This document shows positions 1 through 8,680 of a stretch of 64,000 nt of DNA, in pieces. Source of the DNA: a virus; the IMG/VR virus record IMGVR_UViG_3300031722_000011, positions 39,444 through 103,443 of that record, one strand, 5' to 3'. Both the position numbers and the translations under genes were made by a program. The notes below the pieces were generated by a model that saw nothing but the letters and a program-made list of their open reading frames with translations, ran no database searches and was not told where the DNA came from. Position 1 is the first letter of the stretch. Each line of letters starts with the position of its first letter.

Positions 1-2
1 AT

Positions 3-1100
3 GTATTTGATGATTTAGAGTATATTTATCCGTATGGAAACTATAAAGGGAAAATGGTAGGAGTGTTTGATTTATCATATATTGATACATTAACAAATGA
101 ACAGAAGAAAGCCTTATATAATAATTTAACCCCCTTAGTAACAGAAAATATGTATAAAAAATGGAAGAATGAAAACAATGCTGATAAGAAAAAAGAATTA
201 CAGTTAATTGTATTACCTCCAGATAGGTCATTAGTTGCTAGAACTAGAGTATTATCACATAATCAAAGATTAGGATTGCCAATGGGAACTCAAGCAATTT
301 TTGATTTACAACATAAACAAAAGATGAAAGATTTAGAACGTTCTATGGCTGACAAGATTATAAGAGCTATAGCCGTAGTAAAAATGAGAGATAAAGATGA
401 CAATGATGTTAAAGTAAAAGAATCGGTGCAAAGAAAAGTATTTGATAAAATAAAGAAAGCATTAGAGAAAAATACAAGTGGGAAGAATGGATTAACTTGT
501 ATATCAATGCCATCTTTTGCTGACTTTTCATATCCTGAGTTTAAAGGTGCTGATGATATATTAGATTCTGGTAAGTATGACAGTGTAAATAATGATATTA
601 CTACTGGTACAAGCATATCCTCAACATTAGCAAATGGAACAGGGGGCAATTACGCTAGTGCAAATCTAAATCTTGATATGATTTATCAAAAAATAGGTAC
701 AATGTTAGAACAAATTGAAGAAATATATAATCAATTAATTGTTATCATACTAGGACAAAATAAAGGTTCTAATTATTATTTTGAATATGATAAACAAAAG
801 GCACTTACAAAAAAAGAAAAATTAGATATTTATAAAGGTCTATCCGATAAAGGGTTCAGTATTAGACCGATGATTGAATTGATTGGTGGAGATTTTGAAG
901 CATTTATAAATGAAAGTATATATGAAATAGATGATTTAAAATTAAGAGAAAAAATTATCCCACAATTAACATCATTTACGGCTTCAGATACAGATTCAGA
1001 TCAAATAGGAAGACCTACTAATGAAGCTGATACAAATACTAGCACAATCCAAACAAAAGAAACTGATGGAAATTCAAATCCGAAACCTAGCACAACATAA
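3..1100 (+). CDS. phage portal protein, C-terminal part (5' end outside window)
   Basis: The reading frame is open back to the window edge, so the true start lies upstream; the first ATG inside the window (54) is internal. The visible residues include the stretch LGLPMGTQAIFDLQHKQKM followed by an ERSMADKIIRAIAVVKM helix, which resembles the stem/wing part of siphovirus portal proteins. The C-terminus is a low-complexity Thr/Asn/Asp tail beginning with IGRPTNEAD, similar to the GRP-rich tails of portals. The portal forms the dodecameric DNA gate of the procapsid. Its position just before the protease/scaffold and capsid genes fits. The family call is by pattern only. Confidence 0.72.
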   Translation, partial: VFDDLEYIYPYGNYKGKMVGVFDLSYIDTLTNEQKKALYNNLTPLVTENMYKKWKNENNADKKKELQLIVLPPDRSLVARTRVLSHNQRLGLPMGTQAIFDLQHKQKMKDLERSMADKIIRAIAVVKMRDKDDNDVKVKESVQRKVFDKIKKALEKNTSGKNGLTCISMPSFADFSYPEFKGADDILDSGKYDSVNNDITTGTSISSTLANGTGGNYASANLNLDMIYQKIGTMLEQIEEIYNQLIVIILGQNKGSNYYFEYDKQKALTKKEKLDIYKGLSDKGFSIRPMIELIGGDFEAFINESIYEIDDLKLREKIIPQLTSFTASDTDSDQIGRPTNEADTNTSTIQTKETDGNSNPKPSTT

Positions 1101-1114
1101 AGTAGGTGATAAAT

Positions 1115-1291
1115 ATGAAGATACTAGTAGTTAAAAAAGAAGGATTGATTACTATTAGTTCTAATGGTAAGAAATTGTTTATTGATGAAAATAGTAAATT
1201 ATACGATAAATTAAAAGAATTATCAAAAGATGATATTAAGATTTGGTATGAAACTAATAGATTTAATAATTTATTAGACTTAAATAATTAA
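1115..1291 (+). CDS. small protein of the head module, unknown function
   Basis: This is a 58-residue acidic/basic protein with no recognisable motif (MKILVVKKEGLITISSNG...). I place the start at the ATG at 1115 because AGGTG at 1104-1108 gives 6-nt spacing; the in-frame GTG at 1106 lies inside that Shine-Dalgarno sequence. It sits between the portal and protease genes, spaced by 14 and 75 nt, so it is probably co-transcribed with them. No function is proposed. Confidence 0.6.
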   Translation: MKILVVKKEGLITISSNGKKLFIDENSKLYDKLKELSKDDIKIWYETNRFNNLLDLNN

Positions 1292-1366
1292 ATATTGAAT
1301 TAATTTAATTATTTATTGTATGTATTTCAATATTTAATAGATTATACATTGAAAGGTGGTGATAAA

Positions 1367-2947
1367 TTGGAAAATAAGTTTGATAAAATTGGACAAGTCA
1401 ATATGTCTTTTAATACTTTAAATACTGTACCAAATGATCCTACAATAATGAAGGGAAAAGTAATAATATTTGATTTTGAAGAAAGTGGAAATCACCAAAT
1501 AATAACTGAAGAAATAGCTATAGAAAATATTCAAACTTTAGTTGGTAAAAGAATTTGTTGCAAATACATAACCAAAAGTGAAAATGATGGTATTGATGCG
1601 TTAGGTTCACATGAAGAACATGAAACTACTGATAGACAAGGTAATGATGTAATTTATTGCGATACTGATGCTATTGGATATATAGAAAATGTATATATAG
1701 ATGATTATACAGATAAAAATGAAATTACTAAAAGGGTTGTTTACGGTGACATTATATTATGGTGTGATGACCATTACGCAGACATAATTGGATTACTTCA
1801 AGAATGGCTTAATAACGGAATTGGTATTAATATGTCAGTTGAATATTTATATTTTAATTATTTAGTTAAGGATAAAATTGAATATATTCAATCCCCAATT
1901 CTATTTACTGCTCATACTTTATTGAATAGTGAGGATAGGGGTTATGCAATTGAAGTATTGCCATCATATGATTGTGCAACATTAACAAGCTTTAATGAAT
2001 TAAAAGACCAATGGAACAAAGCTGTAAATAGTTTAAAGTCTAACAATGAGTTAGATTCTAATAAATTAAACCAAAAGGAGGATATAAAAACAATGGAAAA
2101 TAAATTTTTAAAAGCCCTAAATGAGATTTCATTAGGCGATTTAAGAAGTAAAATTTTAGGACAACTAGGAGATGTAATGACTGCTAATGAATATGAATAT
2201 ATGTGGTTAAGCAATTATTCAATATTCCCAGAAAGTAAATATTTTATATATGAAACTTATGATAAGGAATCTGAAAAATGGGTGAATTATAAAGTTACAT
2301 ATGTATTAGGTGAAGATGATTCACTAACAGTAAACTATGACACTAAGGAAAAGATGGAATATCAATACACATTAGTTTCAGTAAATGAATTACAAGAACT
2401 TGAAACCTCTAAAAATGCAGTATTAGATTTAGAAACAGCTAATGCTAAGATTGAAGAATTGAATGGTGAAATCGTATCTTTAAATGAAAAAGTTGTTGAG
2501 AAATCAAATAACTCAAAAGTAGATACTGATAAATTTAATGAATTAACAAATAAATTAGTTGCCATGAATTCTATGATAACAGAAATGCAACCAATTGTAG
2601 ATCAATATAATAAAGAAGTATTTGAAAAATCATTAAATGAAGCAACAGAATTGTATAAAATTAAATTTACTAGCGTAAATGCTCTAGATATATTTGATGA
2701 AGATTCTACACAAGAATTAATTAAAGAATCTATTAATTCAGTAAAAGAAAAAGCTGATAAAGCCAAGTATAGTTTAAATGCTTTAATTGTTGAGAGTATT
2801 AAACCAATTGAAAAAGAGATTGATACAGATGATATTATGTTAAATGTACCTAAAATAAGTATTAATCAAATTGTTAAATTAGAAGATAATGAAGATTTAA
2901 TACCTGCAGATGACAATATCTTATCAAAATATGGACTAAACTACTAA
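1367..2947 (+). CDS. prohead protease with in-frame scaffold domain
   Basis: The protein has 526 residues. I use the TTG at 1367, preceded by AAAGGTGG, rather than the ATG at 1316, which has no ribosome binding site. Residues about 1-190 look like a herpesvirus-assemblin/S78-type prohead protease: a His-rich loop GSHEEHE (His82/His85) and the strand GINMSVEYLY with candidate nucleophile Ser157. Residues about 243-526 are Asn/Lys/Glu-rich and coiled-coil-like (for example NAKIEELNGEIVSLNEKVVE), as expected of a scaffold. The gene lies between portal and capsid. The family assignment is inferred; the catalytic residues are proposed from pattern only. Confidence 0.65.
   Translation: MENKFDKIGQVNMSFNTLNTVPNDPTIMKGKVIIFDFEESGNHQIITEEIAIENIQTLVGKRICCKYITKSENDGIDALGSHEEHETTDRQGNDVIYCDTDAIGYIENVYIDDYTDKNEITKRVVYGDIILWCDDHYADIIGLLQEWLNNGIGINMSVEYLYFNYLVKDKIEYIQSPILFTAHTLLNSEDRGYAIEVLPSYDCATLTSFNELKDQWNKAVNSLKSNNELDSNKLNQKEDIKTMENKFLKALNEISLGDLRSKILGQLGDVMTANEYEYMWLSNYSIFPESKYFIYETYDKESEKWVNYKVTYVLGEDDSLTVNYDTKEKMEYQYTLVSVNELQELETSKNAVLDLETANAKIEELNGEIVSLNEKVVEKSNNSKVDTDKFNELTNKLVAMNSMITEMQPIVDQYNKEVFEKSLNEATELYKIKFTSVNALDIFDEDSTQELIKESINSVKEKADKAKYSLNALIVESIKPIEKEIDTDDIMLNVPKISINQIVKLEDNEDLIPADDNILSKYGLNY
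2074..2081 (+). promoter_or_regulatory. internal ribosome binding site for nested scaffold
   Basis: AAAGGAGG is a near-perfect Shine-Dalgarno inside the protease gene, 11 nt before an in-frame ATG at 2093. It lies exactly at the boundary between the protease-like and coiled-coil-like parts of the protein. Confidence 0.65.
2093..2947 (+). CDS. nested scaffold protein (internal start within the protease gene)
   Basis: The ATG at 2093 is in frame with the protease gene and has its own strong Shine-Dalgarno at 2074-2081. The 284-residue product (MENKFLKALNEISLGDLRSK...) would be the free scaffold, sharing its C-terminus with the longer protease-scaffold form. The same logic is known for lambda C/Nu3 and herpesvirus UL26/UL26.5. 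That both products are made is inferred from the internal ribosome binding site and the domain boundary. Confidence 0.6.
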   Translation: MENKFLKALNEISLGDLRSKILGQLGDVMTANEYEYMWLSNYSIFPESKYFIYETYDKESEKWVNYKVTYVLGEDDSLTVNYDTKEKMEYQYTLVSVNELQELETSKNAVLDLETANAKIEELNGEIVSLNEKVVEKSNNSKVDTDKFNELTNKLVAMNSMITEMQPIVDQYNKEVFEKSLNEATELYKIKFTSVNALDIFDEDSTQELIKESINSVKEKADKAKYSLNALIVESIKPIEKEIDTDDIMLNVPKISINQIVKLEDNEDLIPADDNILSKYGLNY

Positions 2948-3052
2948 AAATAAAAATTAAATATTTGTTAATTGAAATGATATATATTAATAAATATTAA
3001 ATAAATTAAAAAGCAAAGAACAATAATTTTATAAATAAAGGAGACGATTTTT

Positions 3053-3574
3053 ATGGCTACAATTTTAAGAGACGCATTGTTCCTTCCTGGGAATCATTCT
3101 ATAAGTGAGATAAATACAATTTGGGCTAAACCAGTAGCAAATGGTGCTATTTTAACAGGTTCGAATATGGATAATGGAGGATTAGTAGAATTTGCAGGAA
3201 GAGATGCTAATGGAAATAGACAATGCAAACCATTTGATGGAACAGGAGAATATTTTATATTACAAACTCATGTTGAAGACCAATTACTAATTGATATGGG
3301 TGAAACAGATTATAAAAATTTCTACAATAAAATCGGAGAACCTGTAAGATTAGTTAGAGCAGAAAAAGGAGTAAATCAAGAAGTATCAGGATATACCGTT
3401 AAAGGTGGAGTTACTCTAGCTTTAGATTTACCTGTAATTTGGGATGCTACTAATAAAGTATTCCAAGTAATAGATGTTATAACAACTGAAACACAAATAG
3501 CAACTGTAGTTGGATTGGACACTGACTTTGGTTACAATGCTGGTGTAACAACAATTAGAATCGAATACAAATAA
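3053..3574 (+). CDS. head decoration or capsid-associated protein candidate
   Basis: This 173-residue protein directly precedes the major capsid gene and has a good ribosome binding site (AAAGGAGACG). It is Gly/Asn-rich with alternating beta-strand-like segments and no signal peptide or membrane helix. Size and position match decoration or capsid-stabilising proteins. I do not recognise a specific family, so the role is inferred from synteny only. Confidence 0.5.
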   Translation: MATILRDALFLPGNHSISEINTIWAKPVANGAILTGSNMDNGGLVEFAGRDANGNRQCKPFDGTGEYFILQTHVEDQLLIDMGETDYKNFYNKIGEPVRLVRAEKGVNQEVSGYTVKGGVTLALDLPVIWDATNKVFQVIDVITTETQIATVVGLDTDFGYNAGVTTIRIEYK

Positions 3575-3608
3575 TAAATAAATTATAAAAAGAAAGGATG
3601 ATAATAAA

Positions 3609-4670
3609 ATGGAATTAAATAAAGAATTCTTACAATTAGGTAAAAGAGTATATAACAATAAAACATCAGTAAACGAAGAAGGAGTAAATGAGGATGAAAA
3701 TGTAATAATTGAATTAGTTAATAAAGCTTATAATTCAAATGCTACTATAAACAACATTCAAGCTTATAGAGATCTAAATCAATTAATCGTGACTACTGCT
3801 GAACAATTACAAGTAGTGGATAGACAAAGATATATCGACCTAGTTTCTGATTATAAAAAAGTAGGGACTAATGATATAATGCAATATAATGTAGCAGATA
3901 AAGTAGCCAAGGTTACTACTGCTGTAACAGCAACTGGTACAGGAGTTAATTTTACTAAAGTACCTTCTTTTACAAGCAAAGTTTATGCTACTCCATTTAA
4001 ACACCAATTCGGTATTAAGTATTCTGTTTCAGATATGCTTTCAAATCCAATTAACCAATTTAGAAATGCTGTAAATTTAGTTAATGAAGAAAAGACTAGA
4101 TATATATTATCACAAATATTCGTTGCAGTAAGAGAAGCTTCTGCAAATGCTAAAATTCCTACAAAACAAAAAAGTACAGTGGCAAATATTACTTTTGCTG
4201 GATTCAAAGGAATTGAAAGTTCTCTATTAAGATATGGTAGAAATGTTAAACCTGTTATGATAGCTGATACTGCTTTTATAAGTGCTTTAGCAGATAAACA
4301 AGCTAGTGTATCTGTAACTGGAATGACTAATGTACCTTTATATTTAACAGACGCTATGAAGGAATCATTATTAAGAGATGCTACAATAGAACAAATTTCT
4401 AAAACACTTGCTATTTCTATAGATAATCCTTACACAGATAACATGAATTCAAAAGTAGATTTACCAGTTGATGAAGCAATTTTGATTGCTGGAGGTTCTG
4501 CTAGTCCATTAAAAGTTACAGAATTTGGAGATATGGCTTTACTTTCAGATACTATGCAAGAACATATCGAAAATGAAGAAGTATTTATGAAAATATCTTA
4601 TAAAGTAGATATAACTTTATTATTAAATAGAGCTATTGGTTACATAAAAGATACTTCTGTAGTTCTTTAA
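3609..4670 (+). CDS. major capsid protein
   Basis: The protein has 353 residues. It has the size, position (after protease/scaffold) and character of an HK97-fold capsid protein: a charged N-terminal arm, then AYRDLNQLIVTTAEQLQVVDRQRY, an alpha/beta central part and a C-terminal strand region. It is followed by a perfect hairpin (4682-4705), consistent with high expression and partial termination after the capsid gene. The family call is by context and general pattern. Confidence 0.7.
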   Translation: MELNKEFLQLGKRVYNNKTSVNEEGVNEDENVIIELVNKAYNSNATINNIQAYRDLNQLIVTTAEQLQVVDRQRYIDLVSDYKKVGTNDIMQYNVADKVAKVTTAVTATGTGVNFTKVPSFTSKVYATPFKHQFGIKYSVSDMLSNPINQFRNAVNLVNEEKTRYILSQIFVAVREASANAKIPTKQKSTVANITFAGFKGIESSLLRYGRNVKPVMIADTAFISALADKQASVSVTGMTNVPLYLTDAMKESLLRDATIEQISKTLAISIDNPYTDNMNSKVDLPVDEAILIAGGSASPLKVTEFGDMALLSDTMQEHIENEEVFMKISYKVDITLLLNRAIGYIKDTSVVL

Positions 4671-4681
4671 TCAATATAATT

Positions 4682-4712
4682 AGGACTTCTTTAATTAGAA
4701 GTCCTTTATTTT
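4682..4712 (+). terminator. hairpin terminator after capsid gene
   Basis: A perfect 9-bp stem AGGACTTCT/AGAAGTCCT with a 6-nt loop is followed by a short T-rich tract. It is likely a partial terminator that sets the ratio of capsid to downstream connector transcripts. Confidence 0.7.
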
Positions 4713-4742
4713 AATAATTTATAAATTAAGGAGAGAAAAATA

Positions 4743-5285
4743 ATGAGTAAAAATACAGTAACATTAGTAAGAAAACAATCTGATACATTTGAGGTAAATT
4801 ACCCTTTTGCATTACCCGATGGGAAATTAACACATTTTGATTGGACGGGAACTAAAGGTAGTATTATAAGTAGAAGAGATGTTCCAGTAGAAGTATTTCA
4901 ATGGTTAAAAGATAGTACAACTACTTTTACATCAGGACAATTAATGGTTGAAGAACAAGGTAATGAAGATTTAGAAGAAGATGTTAAATATTTAGTAGAA
5001 GATGTTGAAGAAAAACAATTAGAAATAAAAGATGCTATAAAAACTAGAGATGAAATACAAGCAATGTTAACAACAGGAAATCAACTTGTATTAAAAAAAG
5101 CTTTAAATGATTTAGTCAAAGATATTACAGATGAAATACAAGTAAAAGAAGTAAAAGCTTATATATATAGAACTGCAATTGATATCGGTATAGATTCCAA
5201 TGCAAAAAGAAAAGTAGTTTGTGAATGGTATGGATTATCAGATTATGAAAATTGTGGTTATATTTTTGATGAAGAAACTAAATAA
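4743..5285 (+). CDS. head-tail region structural protein, unknown
   Basis: The protein has 180 residues. Residues about 1-60 look beta-rich; the remainder is acidic and helical (EEDVKYLVEDVEEKQLEIKDAIKTRD). It lies between capsid and connector genes. The last about 50 nt form the left part of a tandem 89-bp triplication that reaches into the next gene's start. No family is recognised. Confidence 0.55.
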   Translation: MSKNTVTLVRKQSDTFEVNYPFALPDGKLTHFDWTGTKGSIISRRDVPVEVFQWLKDSTTTFTSGQLMVEEQGNEDLEEDVKYLVEDVEEKQLEIKDAIKTRDEIQAMLTTGNQLVLKKALNDLVKDITDEIQVKEVKAYIYRTAIDIGIDSNAKRKVVCEWYGLSDYENCGYIFDEETK

Positions 5286-5499
5286 AATATAGAAAGGTGT
5301 GATATTATAATGACTGTTACAGATTATCAGATTATGAAAATTGTGGTTATATTTTTGATGAAGAAACTAAATAAAATATAGAAAGGTGTGATATTATAAT
5401 GACTGTTACAGATTATCAGATTATGAAAATTGTGGTTATATTTTTGATGAAGAAACTAAATAAAATATAGAAAGGTGTGATATTATAATGACTGTTACA
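5233..5499 (+). repeat. three tandem copies of an 89-bp unit across a gene junction
   Basis: The unit carries the last codons of the upstream gene, its stop, the intergenic ribosome binding site and the first codons of the downstream gene. Copies begin at 5233, 5322 and 5411 and are identical as far as I can read. The junctions lie in the short shared word GATTAT. The two extra copies create 23-codon open frames with proper ribosome binding sites at 5310-5381 and 5399-5470 (MTVTDYQIMK...). The genuine downstream gene starts at 5488. Confidence 0.9.
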
Positions 5500-5901
5500 G
5501 ATTATGATACTATATGGGAAACCTTTCGAGATATCTCAGGATTAGATGACGAATTACTACCTTCTGATAGCCAAGGAATATATATAGAAATTCATAATGC
5601 AGTAAGAAAATATAATATCAAAACCGATGATCGTGAAGAAAAGTTAACCTATATAGATTCAGCAGAAACTATAAGTAGGTTGTTAGATGATAATAGATTA
5701 GAATTACTTGCATTATTTATTAAACAAAATATATTAGAAAGTAAATTGGAATACTTCGAGCAAATATATCAATATGATTTGAAAGAAGTTAAAAGTAAAT
5801 TCTTCAAAGATCAAGTTTCTACTAGACAATCCACTATTGAAAAAGTAGAAAAAGATATACTAGAAAGACTGAGTTACATGGATACTCATGATTTAAATTA
5901 A
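5488..5901 (+). CDS. head-tail connector candidate
   Basis: This is a 137-residue helical, charged protein with size and position typical of gp6/gp15-like head completion proteins. Its ribosome binding site (GAAAGGTG) and first six codons belong to the last copy of the 89-bp triplication. Its stop overlaps the next start (TAATG), implying translational coupling. The role is inferred from gene order. Confidence 0.5.
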   Translation: MTVTDYDTIWETFRDISGLDDELLPSDSQGIYIEIHNAVRKYNIKTDDREEKLTYIDSAETISRLLDDNRLELLALFIKQNILESKLEYFEQIYQYDLKEVKSKFFKDQVSTRQSTIEKVEKDILERLSYMDTHDLN

Positions 5902-7169
5902 TGAAAGATTACAGTAACTATAAAAAACATGTTCAAATTGATATGAAGGATTATAGTGGTAAATTCCATTTCAATGAACAATTAAAACAAGAAGGCACTG
6001 ATATAAAAATAAATGGGAAAAGTACACAATTAATTAATGGAGAAGAAAAGGTAATCAGAGCAATAGTTAGAAACTCAGGCGTAGAAAACAAAGAGGCTAA
6101 TGAGGAACGTTCAATAATGATTGGAAAAGAATATGCTTATAAATATGGTGACTATGTAGAATATTTAGAGGATATTTATTTAACAAATGTTTCAGTAGAT
6201 AAAGATAATCCATTTTTTAATACTGCAAAAATGAAAAGAACTAACCATCTATTCAAATGGATATATAAAGGTGTTGTATACTCTGCTTATGGCATAGGTA
6301 CTAATCAAACTAAATATACGTTAGGAACTAGTAATTTAGTTGTTGGAATCACTGAGAGTGACTCACGTTATTCAATTGACTTCCCAAATAATGTTAATTG
6401 TAAAACAATAAAAGTAGGGCAAAGATTTATATTTAATGATGGAGCATGGAAGGTAACTCAAATAGAATATGTAAGTAGCCAAGACGCTATTCGTTCTATT
6501 CTACTAGGACAAGATAGTATTAATTATGAAATTGATGATACAGAACATGAAATTGCAGGAGCATATGAAAATAAACATACTTATACATATGATATTCCTA
6601 CAAGTTTTGAAGTTGCTAACGGAAGTGAATATACTATAAATTATAGCGTTAAAGATGAATCAGGTAAAGACTTTGATTATAGTTTAGTAAATGTTACAAC
6701 TACTAACAACACATTGGTTCAAGTAACTAATACTAACGGTGTAATATCTATAAAAGGTTTATCTGTTGGAGCAGGTAGTATTAAACTTTCAGTACCTATT
6801 GGTTCAAGTAGCCAAGATTTTGACATCTCATTTGAAGTAAAAGATATTGTAGTAGATAAGATCGAATATAAATATGATTTCAAACAAGGAACTACAATAA
6901 AACAATACGTTACAAATTTAGTCACAATAACTAAATTAAACAAAGGTATTAAAGATGATACATTAAAAATAAATTATAGTTTTGACAATAATACACAGAT
7001 TTTAATTAATGCTAAAAAGATTATTATTACCGATATCAACAATTCAAGTTTCAATATCAAAAATGCTTTAGTTAGTACTAAAACTATTATTTATCTTACT
7101 GTTAATGATATAGGCACAGGAACTAAGATATTAGATAACTTCCCATTGACTTTAATTACTGGTATATAA
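5901..7169 (+). CDS. connector/neck protein with C-terminal Ig-like domains
   Basis: The 422-residue protein starts at an ATG overlapping the upstream stop, without a clear ribosome binding site of its own. Residues about 1-210 form the head-tail part, with a recognisable beta-rich stretch VGQRFIFNDGAWKVTQIEY. Residues about 225-420 look like two bacterial Ig-like (BIG2-type) beta-sandwiches (NTNGVISIKGLSVGAGSIKL). Such domains on virion proteins usually bind carbohydrate weakly at cell surfaces. No catalytic motif was seen. Confidence 0.5.
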   Translation: MKDYSNYKKHVQIDMKDYSGKFHFNEQLKQEGTDIKINGKSTQLINGEEKVIRAIVRNSGVENKEANEERSIMIGKEYAYKYGDYVEYLEDIYLTNVSVDKDNPFFNTAKMKRTNHLFKWIYKGVVYSAYGIGTNQTKYTLGTSNLVVGITESDSRYSIDFPNNVNCKTIKVGQRFIFNDGAWKVTQIEYVSSQDAIRSILLGQDSINYEIDDTEHEIAGAYENKHTYTYDIPTSFEVANGSEYTINYSVKDESGKDFDYSLVNVTTTNNTLVQVTNTNGVISIKGLSVGAGSIKLSVPIGSSSQDFDISFEVKDIVVDKIEYKYDFKQGTTIKQYVTNLVTITKLNKGIKDDTLKINYSFDNNTQILINAKKIIITDINNSSFNIKNALVSTKTIIYLTVNDIGTGTKILDNFPLTLITGI

Positions 7170-7206
7170 ACAAAATATAAAACTTATAAATGGAGGTGAT
7201 GGATAA

Positions 7207-7776
7207 ATGAGTTCGTTGGATAGTTTTAAAGTGTTTAAAGATTATATTAAAAGGTTTGTACTTGAAGACCAAGAATTACAAAAACTCATCTACTATCCTT
7301 ATAGTACTTGCTTAGATGAAAATAACTTAGCAAATCCATTTGATATATTTTCAGAAGAAACTGCAACAGATAATGAAAATGGGGTACATGGGGTGCTATT
7401 GTTTAAAAGACAATCTGATATTGTTATGAATGCAGAAATGCCATTGGTTCTAGTGTCGTTTGAGAATGCAAAGAAGAGTAAAGAGTTTTCAAACATTTAT
7501 ATAATTTTCAAAATTATTTGTAAAGGTAATAATATACAGGAATTAGAAAATGGAGATTCTAGAATTTATAGTATTCAAAGAAAAATAAACGATAATTTTG
7601 CTATGGCAAATGTAAATGGATTAGGACAAGTTGAAGAAAACTCATTCAAAGAACTTTCTATAAACTCTAATAATGATGCCATGCTCTTAATGTATAAGGC
7701 ATATTCATTCAATTCAAACATATCAACTAATAAAAACTTTAAGAAAAGAATGTTTGGTGACAATTATGCAAATTGA
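7207..7776 (+). CDS. tail completion/terminator protein candidate
   Basis: The 189-residue protein follows the connectors and precedes the tail tube gene, which is the usual place for a tail terminator. It has a strong ribosome binding site (GGAGGTGATG). The C-terminal 11 nt of the gene overlap the next start, suggesting coupled translation. The family is not recognised directly. Confidence 0.45.
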   Translation: MSSLDSFKVFKDYIKRFVLEDQELQKLIYYPYSTCLDENNLANPFDIFSEETATDNENGVHGVLLFKRQSDIVMNAEMPLVLVSFENAKKSKEFSNIYIIFKIICKGNNIQELENGDSRIYSIQRKINDNFAMANVNGLGQVEENSFKELSINSNNDAMLLMYKAYSFNSNISTNKNFKKRMFGDNYAN

Positions 7777-8587
7777 TGATTTAGAATATAGGTTGATTAG
7801 GTCGTTAAATATTCCTTATATGAGAGTCAAAATTAGACAACCTCGTTTAAGTGATATAGATGATGAGAGTGTAGGTTTATTAAGATATTCAAGCTATAAA
7901 TCTTTATTTACTCTTAGAAAAGAGCATTTAAATATGAATGAAGAATTAATTGATATAACTAAAGACAATAGTTTTTTTGAAACTTTATTTATAATAGACG
8001 ATTATTATATGAAGCAGGGTTTGATTGATAGAGTTCCATTTATTGATATGTTAATAATGTCGTTAATCTTCTTTTTAGATGTGAATGTTGATACTGATAA
8101 AATAAGTAAAAACGTTAGAGAGAAATATATTGGTATATTTAATGAACAAGAACAACCGATATTTATATTGAGCAATGATAATTTTGAAGAATTTAGTGAA
8201 TTAATTAGAATTATTTGTTGTTGTAATATGATTGAGGTTGAAAGTGATAAGCCTAAAAATCCCTATAAAAATGAAAGTCTAAGAAGAAAATTTGAAAAAA
8301 TACAAAGACAAAATGCAGAAGTAGAAGCAAAGAAGAGAAAAGAGAATGAAATAACTATTGCTGATATGATTGGCTTAATAGGAATTAATGAAATAACAAA
8401 ATATAAATTAAATCAAGATATGGATAATTTGACTATATGGCAATTAAATTATATTTACAATGGAATGTTTGTTAGAGAAAGTAATGAGTTCACAAAAATG
8501 CAATTTTGTAGTTATAAATTTTCTTTTGAAAAAACACCATCATTTAATTGGATAAAAGAGACAAAAGTTAAATTACCTGAAAAGTAA
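7766..8587 (+). CDS. tail-module protein with a central KKR-rich helix
   Basis: I choose the ATG at 7766 (GGTGA at 7756-7760) over the in-frame TTG at 7754; it overlaps the upstream gene by 11 nt. The product has 273 residues. Its second half contains ESLRRKFEKIQRQNAEVEAKKRKE followed by EITIADMIGLIGINEITKYK and an LTIWQLNYIYNGM segment. That order is seen in some phage proteins linked to tail assembly. The cluster Cys-Cys-Cys at about residue 150 is unusual. The function is uncertain. Confidence 0.45.
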   Translation: MQIDDLEYRLIRSLNIPYMRVKIRQPRLSDIDDESVGLLRYSSYKSLFTLRKEHLNMNEELIDITKDNSFFETLFIIDDYYMKQGLIDRVPFIDMLIMSLIFFLDVNVDTDKISKNVREKYIGIFNEQEQPIFILSNDNFEEFSELIRIICCCNMIEVESDKPKNPYKNESLRRKFEKIQRQNAEVEAKKRKENEITIADMIGLIGINEITKYKLNQDMDNLTIWQLNYIYNGMFVRESNEFTKMQFCSYKFSFEKTPSFNWIKETKVKLPEK

Positions 8588-8609
8588 CAAAATAAAGCAA
8601 ATGATTTAG

Positions 8610-8637
8610 TTCTTACAAATGTGTAAGGGCTTTTTTA
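8610..8637 (+). terminator. intrinsic terminator before tail tube gene
   Basis: The stem CTTACA/TGTAAG has a 4-nt loop and is followed by six T residues at 8631-8636. Confidence 0.65.
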
Positions 8638-8680
8638 TTATATACAAAATTAAACAAAAATAAAAAGGAGGAATTTTATT

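Noticed and set aside
5310-5470. Two 23-codon frames as real genes
   Set aside because: They arise solely from the 89-bp triplication; they may be translated, but there is no evidence of selection for a product.
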